Shown: piece by piece, positions 44,510-55,814 of the stretch
Numbering within the stretch: the first letter of the stretch is position 1
How the letters are laid out: the number at the start of each line of letters is the position of its first letter
Source: Pleurodeles waltl
Lineage: Eukaryota; Chordata; Amphibia; Caudata; Salamandridae
Direction of reading: 5' to 3'
NCBI RefSeq assembly: GCF_031143425.1
Contig: NC_090445.1
Location: 1,582,848,444-1,582,912,443 of the forward strand
Length of the DNA: 64,000 bases
Position numbers and translations under genes: made by a program
Notes under the pieces: model-generated
What the model saw: the letters and a program-made list of their open reading frames with translations, nothing else
Told to the model about the DNA's origin: nothing
Database searches by the model: none

Positions 44510-45310
44510 GGACACTAATGCCGCATCAGCAATTATGGTGGAATTACGCGCTGACTTTCAGGCAATTGACATGCGTCTGAACTCCCTCAATGTTCGCTTG
44601 GTCCACATGGGCGGGCGCATTGAGCGCCACAGTACCCATATTTGTGAGGCTGAGCAGAGGTTGCATACTGTAGAGGACAAGACTTCCACCCTTACAGAAC
44701 GTATGGAACGCATTGAGCGCCTCCTCAAGACTACAATGGCGAAAAATGAGGACCTGGAAGCACGCTCATGCTGTAACGACCTGAGTATTTGGAGGATTTC
44801 GTAAACCACTCATATTACACGCCATGACATGTTCGTTGAAAATCTTCTTGTGAAACTCTTTGGTAGGCAGTCCTTCACTGAGACGTTCGTGGTGGAGCAG
44901 GAACATCGCTCCTTGGCTTCTTGTCCACCTGTGGGCGCCCCTCCCGCCAAGTCATGGCGCGACTCCTCAATTACTGCCACTGTAACACAGCACTGAGACT
45001 AAAGCACGAACAAGGTCCTATTTACTACCGAGGTGCCACATTATCCTTTTTCCCGGACTTTATGCAGTCTGTGCAAGATGCTAGGCAAAAATACTTAGAT
45101 GTCAAGAACAGGCCTGAAATACAGCATGCTTTACTCTGCACACCTTCACCTGGATCTCGAGGACCACCCCGGATCTTCAGCAGTTCCGCTGAAGTATCAC
45201 AGTTCCGAAAACAACATCTGGACTCTTGTACGCTATCCAAAAATTCATTCACCACCACAACTGAGGATGCAACAGCTCACTCACCCTCTCATGATTCAAC
45301 GGACTGAGGT
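44510..45310 (+). pseudogene. L1/Tx1-type ORF1: coiled coil and RNA-binding domain
   Basis: The first frame (44,535-44,804, 89 aa) is a heptad-rich segment (MVELRADFQAIDMRLN, IERHSTHICEAEQRLHTVED, LTERMERIERLLKTT) ending in ENLEARSC-like sequence, where L1 proteins have the LE-x-R-S-R-R-x-N motif. Frames at 44,820-45,120 continue it with LVKLFGRQSF, FVVEQEHRSLA, then RDSSITATVTQH and GATLSFFPDFMQSVQDAR, typical of the central RNA-recognition domain. Several frameshifts and a TAA at 44,803 separate the parts. The protein would bind the LINE RNA. Confidence 0.7.
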
Positions 45311-45699
45311 ACTTTCCCCGGTGCGAATGGCTTCCCCGGGACCCTCTCCAGCATGTATTGTGCCAGTCCTGGGAGTCCGACCCTAATAGTGACCGCTCCA
45401 CTCCTCTGGAAATCTTCAATATCAGTCGTTTCTGTTTGTTCTCACTGATACAGCAGGGCTGTGCTCCCTGGGATGCTACCACCTCCCAAGGTGTACACCG
45501 TTTCTAGGATGTTTTGTTTCTTTTTGTTCTGCTTCTATTCTGGCTGCGCCAGATTTCTGGAATTGGGTGGGAGGAGTTGGGATGGGGATTCAATGTCTTA
45601 CACTGTTTGTTGTGTTATATTATTACACTGTTAGCTACTGCCATATGCCTCTTACACCTATGGGTTGGTGGTATCTACTTCTTGCCTATACAGAGTTCC

Positions 45700-48600
45700 G
45701 GCCCTTTAATCTACAATGTATACTCAAGTAAACACTGACTTTTCGTTTACCTCCATTTCCTGGAATGTCCGTGGACTCAATAATCACTGGAATGGACTTC
45801 TTGCCCTTTCCTACATGAACAGGCACAATGTCAAACTAGCCTTTTTCCAAGAAACCCACCCGGCACTACACACAAACTGCACCTTTGCATCCTCTTGGGG
45901 GTCACACCACTATTTCTGACACTATAGCTCCTATGCTAGGGGAGTCTGTATTTTGATCCACAGATCCCCTTCCTTTCATCTTACACAGCTAAGTCACTGC
46001 TCAACATAGTAGATATCTCCTGATCTCTGTCTCCCTTGCCGGCCATTCTGTCCTGCTACTTAATGTCTATGCTCCCAACATCGATTCACACAAATGTTTT
46101 GCCCCATTGTTGATCTGTTAACTCAACATTCTGCTGCCTATACCCTCCTAGGAGGTTTCTTCAACATCCCCCTCAACTTGCTTCTTGACACTTCCGGATC
46201 CACTACCACCACCAAGCCCTGCTTGACATTTTACAGACAAACCACTTGTCGGACTCGTGACTCTCCTTTCATCCATGCACACAGGCTTACTCCTTTTATT
46301 GCCCCTACATGACTCCTGGTCACACATTGATTACTGGATCCTTTCTCGGTCTGCCATGTTGATGCTTTCAACTATAGATCACTTGCCCCACACGCTCTCA
46401 GACCACAACCCGGTTCTGCTTGCTCTTGTTCACCCATCCCCCACCCTTTATGCACACACCTGGAGTCTCCTCGACAATGCACTACTTGGCACTGCTTTCA
46501 AATCCGAGCTTCTAACTGCAATTACCAAATACTTTCAACTCGATGTGGGCTCCGTCCCTACATATGCTACACTATGGGAGGCCTTTAGGCTTACATCCAT
46601 GGCATTTGTATCTCTAGACATGCGGGCATCCTGCATGGCATTCGTGCTGAGTGGGCGACGGGGAGCGTGAACTTCGCACTCTCGACGCATCCACGACCCC
46701 AAACTCCCATAGACGGGCTACCCTCTTGAAAGACTTTAGGGAGCTTGCGGAGCGTAAGGTGACCTACCTTGGCAAATATGGCAAATATGCAGAGAGAGCC
46801 TACCTTGGCAAATATGCAGAGAGGGCAAGCGGCCTGGCCGGACACTCGCCCAGCTCTTTTGCCCTAACTACTAAGCCCCCTACATCACTAGTATAGTCAC
46901 ATACTCTGGTACCACCACTACTGACAAAAGCTCCATCATTGAGGAGTTCCTCTCATTTATCAGCAGCTCTATTCCTTTCGCCTCACTGGACGCCCTCCCC
47001 TCCTACCTCTCCGAGGTGGCCATGGTGTGGATCACAGATGGTCAACAACAGTTTTTAGCATCCCCGATTACACATTGACGACCTTGGAGGAACAAAGGCA
47101 CCAGGCCTTGACCGCCTTTGGGAATTTTTATAAAGCCTTTAAGCAGGGTCTGGTTCCCCCTCTTCTACCTTTATATACTGAAGCCCTTGAAGATGACATC
47201 TCCCTTGCTCTCTGCGCAAAGCAGTATTTACCTTGTGCCTAAACCAGGCAATTCCTTAGACCACTGCACGTCATACCACCCGTTATCACTCCTCAATCAT
47301 GATAACAAAATCCGAGCCAAGGTGATTGCTACCTGCTTATCGTTATTGGTCAATCAGAATATCTCTGCTCTGCAGATGGGCTTTGTACCGCATCACTCTA
47401 CCGCCATACATCTGCATGTTCTCGGTCCTTAAACAAATGTCTCCCACTCTTCCTGCAGCAGTAGCCCTCTTGGATACTGAGAAAGCATGCAACTCTCTCG
47501 AATGGCCCTTTCTGAAGGCCACCTTACTCAAACTAGGCTTGCTACGCAATTTCTATTATACTTCTGTACACATCCATGAAAGCCCATCTTTGAATCAATG
47601 GCCACTTGACTGAGGCCTTTCCAGTATCCAGGGGCACAAGGCAAGGCTGCCCCCTCTCCCTTCTTCTTTTTATAATTGACCTCGACCCTCTAATCTGCCA
47701 TTTTCAGGACCAACACCTTCAAATGGGTATAGATTTTACCAAAGGACCTTTTTTGGCCACTCTATATGCTGATGATATTTAACTTTTTGTGCGCAAACCT
47801 CAGACACACCTCTCTTCACTCATGAGAAAAATTATACGCTACAGCGGTTTTTATGGCTTCTCCATCAACTGGCGCAAATCAGAACTCTTCCCCTTAACCA
47901 ATGCCACTATTGTGTGCCCACTGGAATTGCCTCGAGAATGGTGCTCAGATGCACCTAAATATCTTGTTATAGATGTATCCGGCTCTCACTATCCATCACC
48001 AGACAGATATCTGCCATTAAATTGGTGGTTCTGCCTCATTTCTCTGTTTTTTTTTTATATATTCCTATTCCCCTGGCTAACTCCTTCTTTTTGACACTCC
48101 ACGGTCTTTTGCTCTGACTAATATGGGCCAATCGCCACCACAGAATTGGCAAGGAAACATTAACTCTCCCTTACGAGCAGGGCGGTTTTGCAGTACCTGA
48201 CGCAATACTATTTAGTGGCCCTATGCCATTTCTCATACTATTGGTGCAACCTGGACGCTCAACTCCCTTACCTTTAACTAGAATCTCAACAGGCACTCCC
48301 AACGCTGTTGGAGTCACTCCTTCCTCTGGGCCTATCCCGCGAGTCCACAGATATACACACACTTTCCACGATTTGCTGAGCTTGGACCAAAATCTGTGCT
48401 TGGTGAACCCTCTTTTATACTCTCCACACATTCCTCTAAAAAAAGTCTCTGGCTTCCACTCACTCAGGAAGCAATAGTGCAGCACACACTAACGTCTCTC
48501 CACCTTCATACCATGGCAGATTTGGTATTTGACGGCCATATCGACCTCCGTCCTGCCTTCAGCTCCGCTGAGACTCCCACCCTGATTGAAAGGGTTGTTT

Positions 48601-49340
48601 GCATGCGATTGTGTAGCACCTTACGTGAGAAACTTCCCTCCTATCCTGGCGCGTCAACTGACTTCTTGCCTCTCTCCATGGTGATCACTTTGGCAGACAA
48701 CTCCATATTGGTATCTCGCCTTTATCATGCATGCCTGGCATTGAGAACCACACGCACCTCACCAGTCCGAGTAGCTTGGGAATGGGACCTTTGCCATACC
48801 ATTCCTGATAAGACTTGGACATACTGCTGCGCACAAACACAACAAGTCTCCCCTAATAGTTGACATAAGCTCCTGCATTTTAAATTTCTACATAGGGCTT
48901 ACATCACGCCCAAGACCCCTGGCCCGCTATGACCCTTCTAGGTCCCACTATTGCCCTCACTGCCAGGCCCCGCAGGTAGACTTTGATCATCTCACCTGGA
49001 CCTGTCGTGCAGTCCATGCTTACTGGGTGGCTATCTTTACCATACTCTCCGCCATGCTCACCTTACAGCCGATCCCCTCATTGCCTTATTGGGCAGCGTT
49101 AAGCCCCTGAGCCCTGGTGCTTGCAGATACGCTGAGATGGCCTTACTCCTTGCTAAACATTGCATCACCCTCCACAGGGGCAACACTCACTATAACTGAT
49201 TGGTTAACTGACATGCAATACTGTGACATGACTGGTGAGGCTTGTGCTTCCCTTCAACCCTCCACTTCTAGACTCAAAGGCATTTGGGTCCCTTTGTGTA
49301 CTTATTTACAGACTCTGTATAGCACCACAACCTAATGTGC
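45700..49340 (+). pseudogene. L1/Tx1-type ORF2: endonuclease and reverse transcriptase
   Basis: A strongly degraded polymerase. 45,716-45,919 is the endonuclease start (FTSISWNVRGLNNHWNG, KLAFFQETH). 46,257-46,670 holds its end (DHLPHTLSDHNPVLLAL). The RT region gives NHDNKIRAKVIATCL and LQMGFVPHHST (47,290-47,410), VALLDTEKACNSLEWPFL (about 47,463-47,515), GTRQGCPLS-type sequence near 47,635-47,660, and TLYADDI at 47,758-47,778, followed directly by a TAA. Further conserved pieces reach about 49,300. A local duplication of TACCTTGGCAAATATG (46,767-46,825) and missing spans between domains show additional damage. Confidence 0.75.
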
Positions 49341-49560
49341 CACTGTTAGTATGTTTCGGCCTGGCTGCCTCTCTTTTTCGGCCTGTATTTATGTATAGAT
49401 TTACTGACATGTTGCTATGTTCGCTAATTACTATGTGTGGCTCGCCTCTTCGCCCTTGGTGTATTTTTCACCCTGCCTATACTGTCACGTGTTTTACTTG
49501 TTTTATAGCGGCATTGGTCCTTTTTTTTCGTTCTTCAATGAATAAAAACATTTTTTTTTT

Positions 49561-50267
49561 AAAAGGATGTTGTCCGATTTGATGTGCTGCACATTTGAGA
49601 CTTCATCTATTTTACTTGAATTTGCTAATTTTGCAATGTTCGTATAACTTAGAGCCTTCACAGCATATATTTCTTATGTATTTAACTGATCTAATGTGGA
49701 TTACTGCTGCATCTCCATAACATCTTAATAAACCTTCATTTTGTTCTCTAAATTTCTGATCTCAAACTTCCTTTTTGAGTCAATCCCTCCTTACTTTAAA
49801 ATGATACTTTTCACTATGGACACATCAAGTCACAGACTATGATGTAACATCATCCCCAGACCCCAGAAACCTGGCACACCACCGACAAGCAGATGTTCTA
49901 GGCAGTAGCACGAAAACAAAGGCAAAGGCCTGGTAGAGGTGCTGGGCTTATCCTCTTTAAAGAATTAGAGAACTTGCTGAATTTATCTAGAATTGTTCAC
50001 TCTCTCTCATGTGGGTGGCATGCTGGCCGGACAGTCTAGGCTGGCTAAAAAAAAGCAAAGTAAGTAAATAAACTAGTTATTTTTTTAAACTGGACAGTCT
50101 GATACTGTCCGTAAAATTTAATGATGTGGCCCCTAGAAAGGTGGGGGCCCTGGACCAGAGACCACTTTGCCTATACTTTTAAACAGCTCCGAATGCTCCA
50201 TCACTCTGGAGAAAATATTGGGGTAAATAGGATCCAGCACTTGTCATCGGCCTGGGTTACACGTTAT
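49561..50267. other. About 700 bp with nothing recognised
   Basis: Flank of the LINE. It contains the GAGCCTTCACAGCAT block also found near 18,471. No frame or terminal repeat could be supported. Confidence 0.4.
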
Positions 50268-50867
50268 GGTGGTCATTCTGACCCTGGCGGTCTTTGACCG
50301 CCAGGGCGGAGGACCGCGGGAGCACCGCCGACAGGCCGGCGGTGCTCCAATGGGGATTCCGACCGCGGCGGTAAAGCCGCGGTCGGACCGGCACCACTGG
50401 CGGGGTCCCGCCAGTGTACCGCGGCCCCATTGAATCCTCCGCGGCGGCGCAGCTTGCTGCACCGCCGCGGGGATTCCGACCCCCCCTACCGCCATCCAGA
50501 TCCCGGCGGTCGGACCGCCGAGATCCGGATGGCGGTAGGGGGGGTCGCGGGGCCCCTGGGGGCCCCTGCAGTGCCCATGCCACTGGCATGGGCATTGCAG
50601 GGGCCCCCGTAAGAGGGCCCCTACATGTATTTCACTGTCTGCAACTGCACCCATCGCACAGCTTCCACTCCGCCGGCTCGATTCCGAGCCGGCTTCATCG
50701 TGGAAGCCTCTTTCCCGCTGGGCTGGCTGGCGGTCTGAAGGAGACCGCCCGCCAGCCCAGCGGGAAAGTCAGAATTACCGCCGCGGTCTTTCGACCGCGG
50801 AACGGTAACCTGACGGCGGGACTTTGGCGGGCGGCCTCCGCCGCCCGCCAAGGTCAGAATGAGGGCC
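50268..50867 (-). mobile_element. GC-rich multi-hairpin MITE, copy 3 (inverted)
   Basis: Begins GGTGGTCATTCTGACCCTGG after TTAT and ends CAAGGTCAGAATGAGGGCC before TAA. It repeats, on the opposite strand, the hairpin order of the copies at 14,092 and 36,301: GCCGCGG stems, a TGCCCATGCCACTGGCATGG palindrome, a GGGGCCCC pair, and a final CGGCGGGCGG arm. All overlapping frames on both strands are low-complexity by-products. Confidence 0.78.
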
Positions 50868-52240
50868 TAAGTGTTTAATATAAGCTACACCTCAGATGGA
50901 TTGTTGCCTTTGGAACACAGAGGGCATAATTTGCAGATACGTACTAGAGTCATTACTATTGGCATAATGTTTTGAAGAAAACTGTGCACTCTGATAGTTC
51001 AATTTCAGTATTTTTCTTCAGATCCTGCTATTTGTAGGCAGCACTTAGAAGCCGATATATGTTTACACTGCTGAAAAAAGATTCTGGGTACCATGACTGC
51101 AAAAGTTAAAAATGATTCACTGGTCTTCTTGACTCTCCAATGGTGGGTGTGGTCGCGCAGTCAAAATCATACTCAATGAAGGTGGTTTGAATTGGAATTT
51201 GATTTCTTCAGATGCAATATCTCCAAATGGACCTCCTATTGCTAAGCTATAAAGGCTACCTAGACTAAGTAGGAATCTAGGATAGCACCAGGTTCAATAA
51301 AACACAGTTTTCAAGACAACCAGTAGAGGTCAGTTTTCAGTCACAGAGGATTTCTTTTCAAAGGAATACATATTCCGTGCACGCTTAGATAGTACACACA
51401 CAGAGCCTCAGGAAGTCAGCAAAAAACATGTGATGGATAAAATGCTTGAATTAATCGTAACTACTGGTAATTACTCCTAGCAATTCATCAATATTTAGCC
51501 CATCGTTGTAAATACAGAAAAAGACAAACCATATGTAAATCTGTACTGGACCTTCCCACCAATGGAGGGTCCTAATAGAGCTGCCAGTCCAGTCCCTCTC
51601 TGAGTGGGAACAAAAGGAACACTGTAGTGGTTTCAAAATCATTTTGCATCATTATTGAATCAGTGAGGTACAGCTTAAGTCCTGTGGCACATTAAGCTTG
51701 GACCTGAGAACTGTGCACAGCCCCCTAGACTTCACAAACAACGATGGATGGAGTTGTTGATTAACCACAGACAGTTATTTAAATCCATCATGCAAGTATA
51801 CACAGGGACTAACCATATGCAAATACATTTTGGCTGGACCAAACTACAGAGTGGCTGAATGGCAACAAAGGCAATGCCAAGATTAGGTTCATCCTTCTTG
51901 AGAGCTTCATTACTGAGGTCCAGCTTAAATCCTGTGTCATCGCATGCTCAGGATCTGCATCTGTGCATAACCATGCACATACCACAAAAAGTAATGCATG
52001 GAGTGCTTAAAATAATATAAGCAACAAGTAAATTATATGGGGCACATTCCAATCCATCATATTTTAACTTCTGAGTACTCACAAACATTTTCCCAAGGGC
52101 CACAAATCATGGTCTGTGGTGTGCCCAAGGACCGCATTGTTGCCAGTGGGGTAGTAGTAGGGCTTTGTGTGCTGGGGTGGAAGCTTTGGTGTGGTCAGTG
52201 AGTCATGGAGTTATTTTGAGGGTTTCATTCCATACTGCTC
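50868..52240. repeat. Diverged tandem repeats of roughly 250-310 bp
   Basis: Three loosely similar units can be recognised. Landmarks are GTGATGGATAAAATGCTTGA / CGATGGATGGAGTTGTTGA / AATGCATGGAGTGCTTAA at about 51,430, 51,743 and 51,990. ACCATATG(T/C)AAAT occurs at 51,529 and 51,811, and GAGGT(A/C)CAGCTTAA(G/A)TCCTGTG at 51,665 and 51,916. The leftmost part (50,868-51,300) is unique-looking. No coding sequence was seen. Confidence 0.45.
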
Positions 52241-52299
52241 TCTAATTTAATACCCTGCCTCTAGAAGAGTCATAGATTGACAATACTGAACTATGCAGT

Positions 52300-53324
52300 A
52301 TCTGAATCGCTATCCCTATACCAGCATTTACAGACCACTACTTAGCAATTCCCAGGCACATTTCTAGACACATTTTCAAACCTTATAAGGATATGCTCCA
52401 ACCTATGCAATCTTGGGGACCTAAACATTTGGTGTGATAAACTCAACATGCCCCATACAAAACCTATCACCACTGACCTAGTCACATTGAACCTGTATCA
52501 GAGTGTACACACCCAAGACCACCTTACATACATCCAACTATGGGCCATGCAACAAACAGATTTTTAAACTTTGAAATACAACGAACAGCCATCACAGATC
52601 TAGGCACAATAGATTCCATTCAAATACTATATGAATGGGTGCAGGAAGCTTTCAATATCAAATACTACTCAAAAAAACTAAACAGGACAAAATAAAACCA
52701 ACACCTTGGAGGAATACAGAACTGAAAAAGATAAAACAACAAATCAGAAGTTCTGGCTCAAAACAAAGAATATTCAAGACAAACTTCGCCTATGCAAACT
52801 TAACAAAATATACAAATCATCAATCAAAAAAGCTAAAGAAAAAGGTACTACTCAACCAGAATTCAAAATTCTTTGTCTGCAGAGAAAGAATTTTATAAAA
52901 TTCTCAACAAATTTTGAAAACCTAAATACATGGAAGGAACTCATCCCATTACTCATGTATTCACAGACAAACTGACCAATCATTACACAGCCAAGGCAGA
53001 CACATTGGACTTCTATTTAAAACAAAAGAAAACTACCAGGACCAACTTGTTTCCAAAAACCTCCAAGAGTAAACCAACCCAGCCTCTGCACTCTTTCAAA
53101 CAAATATCACAAAGTGAATTTATGGATCTGGTCAAAACAAGCAGGCCTTGTGGCTTCTCTTCTGACCTTTGTCCACCAAACAGCTTCAAGAACATTCTTT
53201 TATCTACCTCTGCTGCCACACCAGTAAGAAGAATCATCAATAATTATTTAACTACAGGAATCTTTCTTGAACACCCTAAAAAGGCATACCTACACCCATT
53301 ATTAAAGAAAACAAACCTGAACCC
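52300..53324 (+). pseudogene. Fragment of an L2-like LINE: end of endonuclease to start of RT
   Basis: Starts inside the endonuclease (LGDLNIWCDKLN near 52,410-52,445), passes through the linker (TPWRNTELKKIKQQIRSSG, 52,635-52,898, frameshifted), and reaches the RT entry motif in 52,930-53,346 (SRPCGFSSDLCPPNSF, INNYLTTGIFLEHPKKAYL, PLLKKTNLNP). It stops abruptly where the leader-like repeat begins at 53,325. Both ends are truncated. It is a different copy from those at 577-4,360 and 54.3-64 kb. Confidence 0.75.
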
Positions 53325-53519
53325 TTCATGTGATTTTATGCATTAATTTGGAGGCATACACTGTTTTAAAAATGTTTTATCTGTGGGGGGAACACTGGGC
53401 TGATTTTATATTGTGTTTAAGTATCTGTGTTCAATGCCACACAAAGTGACTTCAGGATTGCCAGAAAAGAGAACTAGGAACCGCCATTTTGGTTAGAGTG
53501 GTCTAGTTTTTTAGAACTC
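53325..53519 (+). repeat. Leader-like repeat unit, copy 1
   Basis: About 195 bp running from TTCATGTGATTTTATGCATT to GGTCTAGTTTTTTAGAACTC. A second copy with the same order lies at 54,089-54,280, about 87% identical by eye. It joins directly to the truncated L2 fragment on its left, so it marks the 5' boundary of whatever inserted here. Confidence 0.7.
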
Positions 53520-53996
53520 GGGCCCTGAATTAAGAGAAGTAGCGCCGCACTCAGTGCAACTCCACTTTTCTTGCTCCCCTTAGTGCCCCCTAACATCACC
53601 ATGAGTGTGCCTACCTAATATATGGCCCACAATGACGGTAGTTAGGGGAACTAGCGACAACATTTTTGATGGTAGTTCTGAGCTGTGAAGAATTAGCATA
53701 AAAAATGTTGAAGTTAATCCTGCAAAGCCCATTGAGGCCCATTGGATACAATGGCATGCCTCTTAGATTTCTTTGAACCATTTTTTCAGCCCCCTAACGG
53801 AAGAACGCCCGCTTAGCATACATAATGCCTGGCACAGGCATAATGTAGTGCAAAGGGTTATAAAGTGGTGCAATGCATGCATTGCATTGCGCCACTTTGT
53901 AAATTTTGTGTGGCGATTTTGGCCTCGTTGGGCCACATTAGTGTAAAAAAAAATACGAGGCTAATGTGGCACAAGGACGCTCTAGGGGCTCTTACA
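53520..53996. mobile_element. MITE of the CACATTAGC family between two leader-like repeats
   Basis: Begins GGGCCCTGAATTAAGAGAAG and ends near GACGCTCTAGGGGCTCTTAC. It carries CCACATTAGTGTAAAAAAAA with the GGCTAATGTGG partner, GTGCAATGCATGCATTGCA and GCGCCACTTTGTAAATT, as in the other family members. It lies just after copy 1 of the repeat; about 90 bp of other sequence separates it from copy 2. Confidence 0.65.
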
Positions 53997-54088
53997 TCTG
54001 TCTCTCTGTTTTTTGGCCCATCTGGTTTTTAAGACAGGCTGAGGCACGGATGTGTGCTGCCTCCGACTTCTATGTTCCTGGGTATTCT

Positions 54089-54280
54089 TTCATGTGATTT
54101 TATGCATTATTTGGGGACAGACATTATTTAAAAAGCTTATATTTGTGGGGGAACACTGGGCCGATTTTATATAGTGTTTAAGTGGCCATGTTCAGTGCCA
54201 CACAGAGTAACTTCCGGATTTCCCGAAAAGAGAACTAGGAACCACCATTTTGGTTACAGCGGTCTAGTGTTTTAGAACTC
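54089..54280 (+). repeat. Leader-like repeat unit, copy 2
   Basis: Repeats 53,325-53,519 in the same orientation, then runs into the sequence preceding the L2-like endonuclease (54,517). The arrangement suggests tandem 5'-leader units of the downstream LINE, with a MITE inserted near the end of the first. Confidence 0.6.
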
Positions 54281-55196
54281 AGCATTTTGACCCTGCCCAC
54301 TATTTTAGACAAGCCACAGATGCATGCAATGAACGCACGCAGGGGGTGTGCTGATTGGGTGCCGAAGGCCTGCCAAAGTCAAGCCCATCTGTGCCTGTCT
54401 GTGTCTGGACAGGGCAAGGGGCCAGCCATTCTGCTTAACTGTAACGAAGGAGGAATGGCAATAACTTGTACCTCAGCAGAACTGCATCAAATCTATAGGC
54501 AGATGGAATAATAACTGTGAGACAGTACTCCCTTACTGAGACTTGCCTATTGAACAGAATGATAAATGAACTAGTGACCTTCCAGGTTAAGCAGATGTGT
54601 TTACTAAATTGTAGGTCTCTTTCAAGACACAGTATATACCTCTTTATGCTTGTGGAAGAGCGTAAACCAGATGTAGTGTTTCTCACAGAAACTTGGCCAA
54701 ACCACTAGTCTACTCCAGATATAGTGATGACTCTCCCACAGGAGTACACAATAGCCTGTAAAATAGGGAAGATAAAACTGGGGGAGGGGTTGCTGTTATC
54801 TTGAAAATGGCTCATTTTATTCCGTTAGTGGTCGCAGGCTGTGAATGCCTCCAGTTCTTGGTGGAGTTTACCTCCACATTCACTTTTTCGGGAATAATAT
54901 TATATTGCCCTCTTGGGGCTTCTTCGCGTTTTATGGCAACTCTTCCACAGCTACTGGCTGAACGTAGTTTGCAGAAAGCCAACTTTACTCTACTAGGAGA
55001 TTTAACTCTACATATGGAACAAATAGAAAATACTGTAGCAAAAGGATTTGTGGATGATTTAAAAGCTACACAACAGTGACAATATTTCAACTCCCCCACA
55101 CATATTAAAGGACAACAACTAGACCCGGTATTCACTAATTTAAATGATTTGGTAACAGATGCCCCAATCCCAATTTTGTGGTCTGATCATCACCTA
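54281..55196 (+). pseudogene. L2-like LINE: leader and endonuclease, left part
   Basis: After a leader of about 230 bp, the frame 54,517-54,708 begins with endonuclease sequence (QMCLLNCRSLSRHS, VEERKPDVVFLTETW). Frame 54,801-55,079 continues with FSGIILYCPLGASSRF and NFTLLGDLTLHMEQ. The next frame gives DPVFTNLNDLVTD and, at the very end, the late motif WSDHHL. The Harbinger transposon follows directly at 55,197. Stops between the frames show decay. Confidence 0.75.
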
Positions 55197-55217
55197 GGGC
55201 CAGATGTAGCAAAAATA

Positions 55218-55435
55218 AAAATTGCGACTCGCATTTTGCGAGTTGATGCGACTCGCAAAATGCGAGTCGCAAATTGGAATGCCAGAAAAAAAAGCGATCC
55301 GATTTTGCGACTCGCAGCCGGACTCACAACGCTGTGTGCGAGTCCGCAGTTTGCGAGGTCGCTGTTTGCGAGTGTGCAAAAAACAAACTCGCAATTAGCG
55401 AGTGGGTGTCGCAAATTGCGAATACCTTCAAAATT
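55218..55435. repeat. Left subterminal array of GCGACTCGCAAA motifs
   Basis: At least eight copies, in both directions, of motifs close to TTTTGCGAGTCGCA (for example ATTGCGACTCGCATTTTGCG, GATGCGACTCGCAAAATGCG, TTTTGCGACTCGCAG, GTTTGCGAGTGTGC, AATTGCGAA). Subterminal repeats of this kind are usual binding sites for transposition proteins. Several adjacent copies face each other and can pair as hairpins. The Arg/Ala/Val-rich frames across this span are by-products. Confidence 0.8.
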
Positions 55436-55615
55436 GCTTGCAGATGCAGCAGAACACTCTAGAAAGCATACCAGAACACCCTGGAAACACTTCCTGGCAC
55501 ATGATGATGACATCACAGCCAGGAAGTTAACAAATACACCTGGGAGGAGGGCTCAACAGTGAGCAGTGTCTCTGCCACTCACAGTAGGGTGCTGAGGAGT
55601 GGTAGGCACAGCACC

Positions 55616-55784
55616 ATGGACGCAGCAGGGACCAGCCAGGCTGGCAGGAGGGGCAGGAGATCATAGATAACAGCCAGGACAGATTCATGTGGCACATGGC
55701 GTTAATGTGCCACATGACTGGTTGGCATTTTCCTGCCCATGGACAATTTCAACTTGTATATAGTTTCTTCATGACATTAATAAA
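55616..55784 (+). other. Possible relic of the second Harbinger gene (start codon and polyA signal)
   Basis: On the strand opposite the transposase, ATG at 55,616-55,618 in good context (GCACCATGGAC) opens a 16-codon Gly/Arg-rich frame (MDAAGTSQAGRRGRRS) ending in TAG. A perfect AATAAA follows at 55,779-55,784, tail-to-tail with the transposase stop at 55,815. Harbinger elements normally carry a MYB-like gene. The short frame with a separate 3' signal could be what remains after an internal deletion. This is inference; the short frame could be chance. Confidence 0.3.
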
Positions 55785-55814
55785 ACAGTTATTTTTGTTC
55801 CACTTAACAAATGG

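Larger units (their letters stand above)
38221..49560 (+). mobile_element. Tx1/L1-type LINE, plus strand, split by a DIRS insertion
   Basis: The element is present as two parts: a GC-rich leader (38,221-38,828) and the body (44,253-49,560), about 5.9 kb together. The body has an ORF1-like coiled-coil and RNA-binding protein (44,535-45,310), then ORF2 with an APE endonuclease start (SWNVRGLN, FFQETH) and RT, then a 3' end at AATAAAAACA with a T/A run. Both proteins are broken by many stops and frameshifts. That the leader and body belong together is inferred from the DIRS ends lying exactly between them and from the composition of the leader. No target duplication was found. Confidence 0.75.

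Noticed and set aside
53325..54280. The two 195-bp direct repeats as LTRs
   Set aside because: They lack TG...CA ends, a primer-binding site and any retroviral frame; the intervening DNA is mostly a MITE.
55190..55516. 108-codon minus-strand frame at the left Harbinger end as the MYB-like partner
   Set aside because: It is translated from the repetitive TGCGAGTCGCAA array and shows no MYB/SANT tryptophan pattern.
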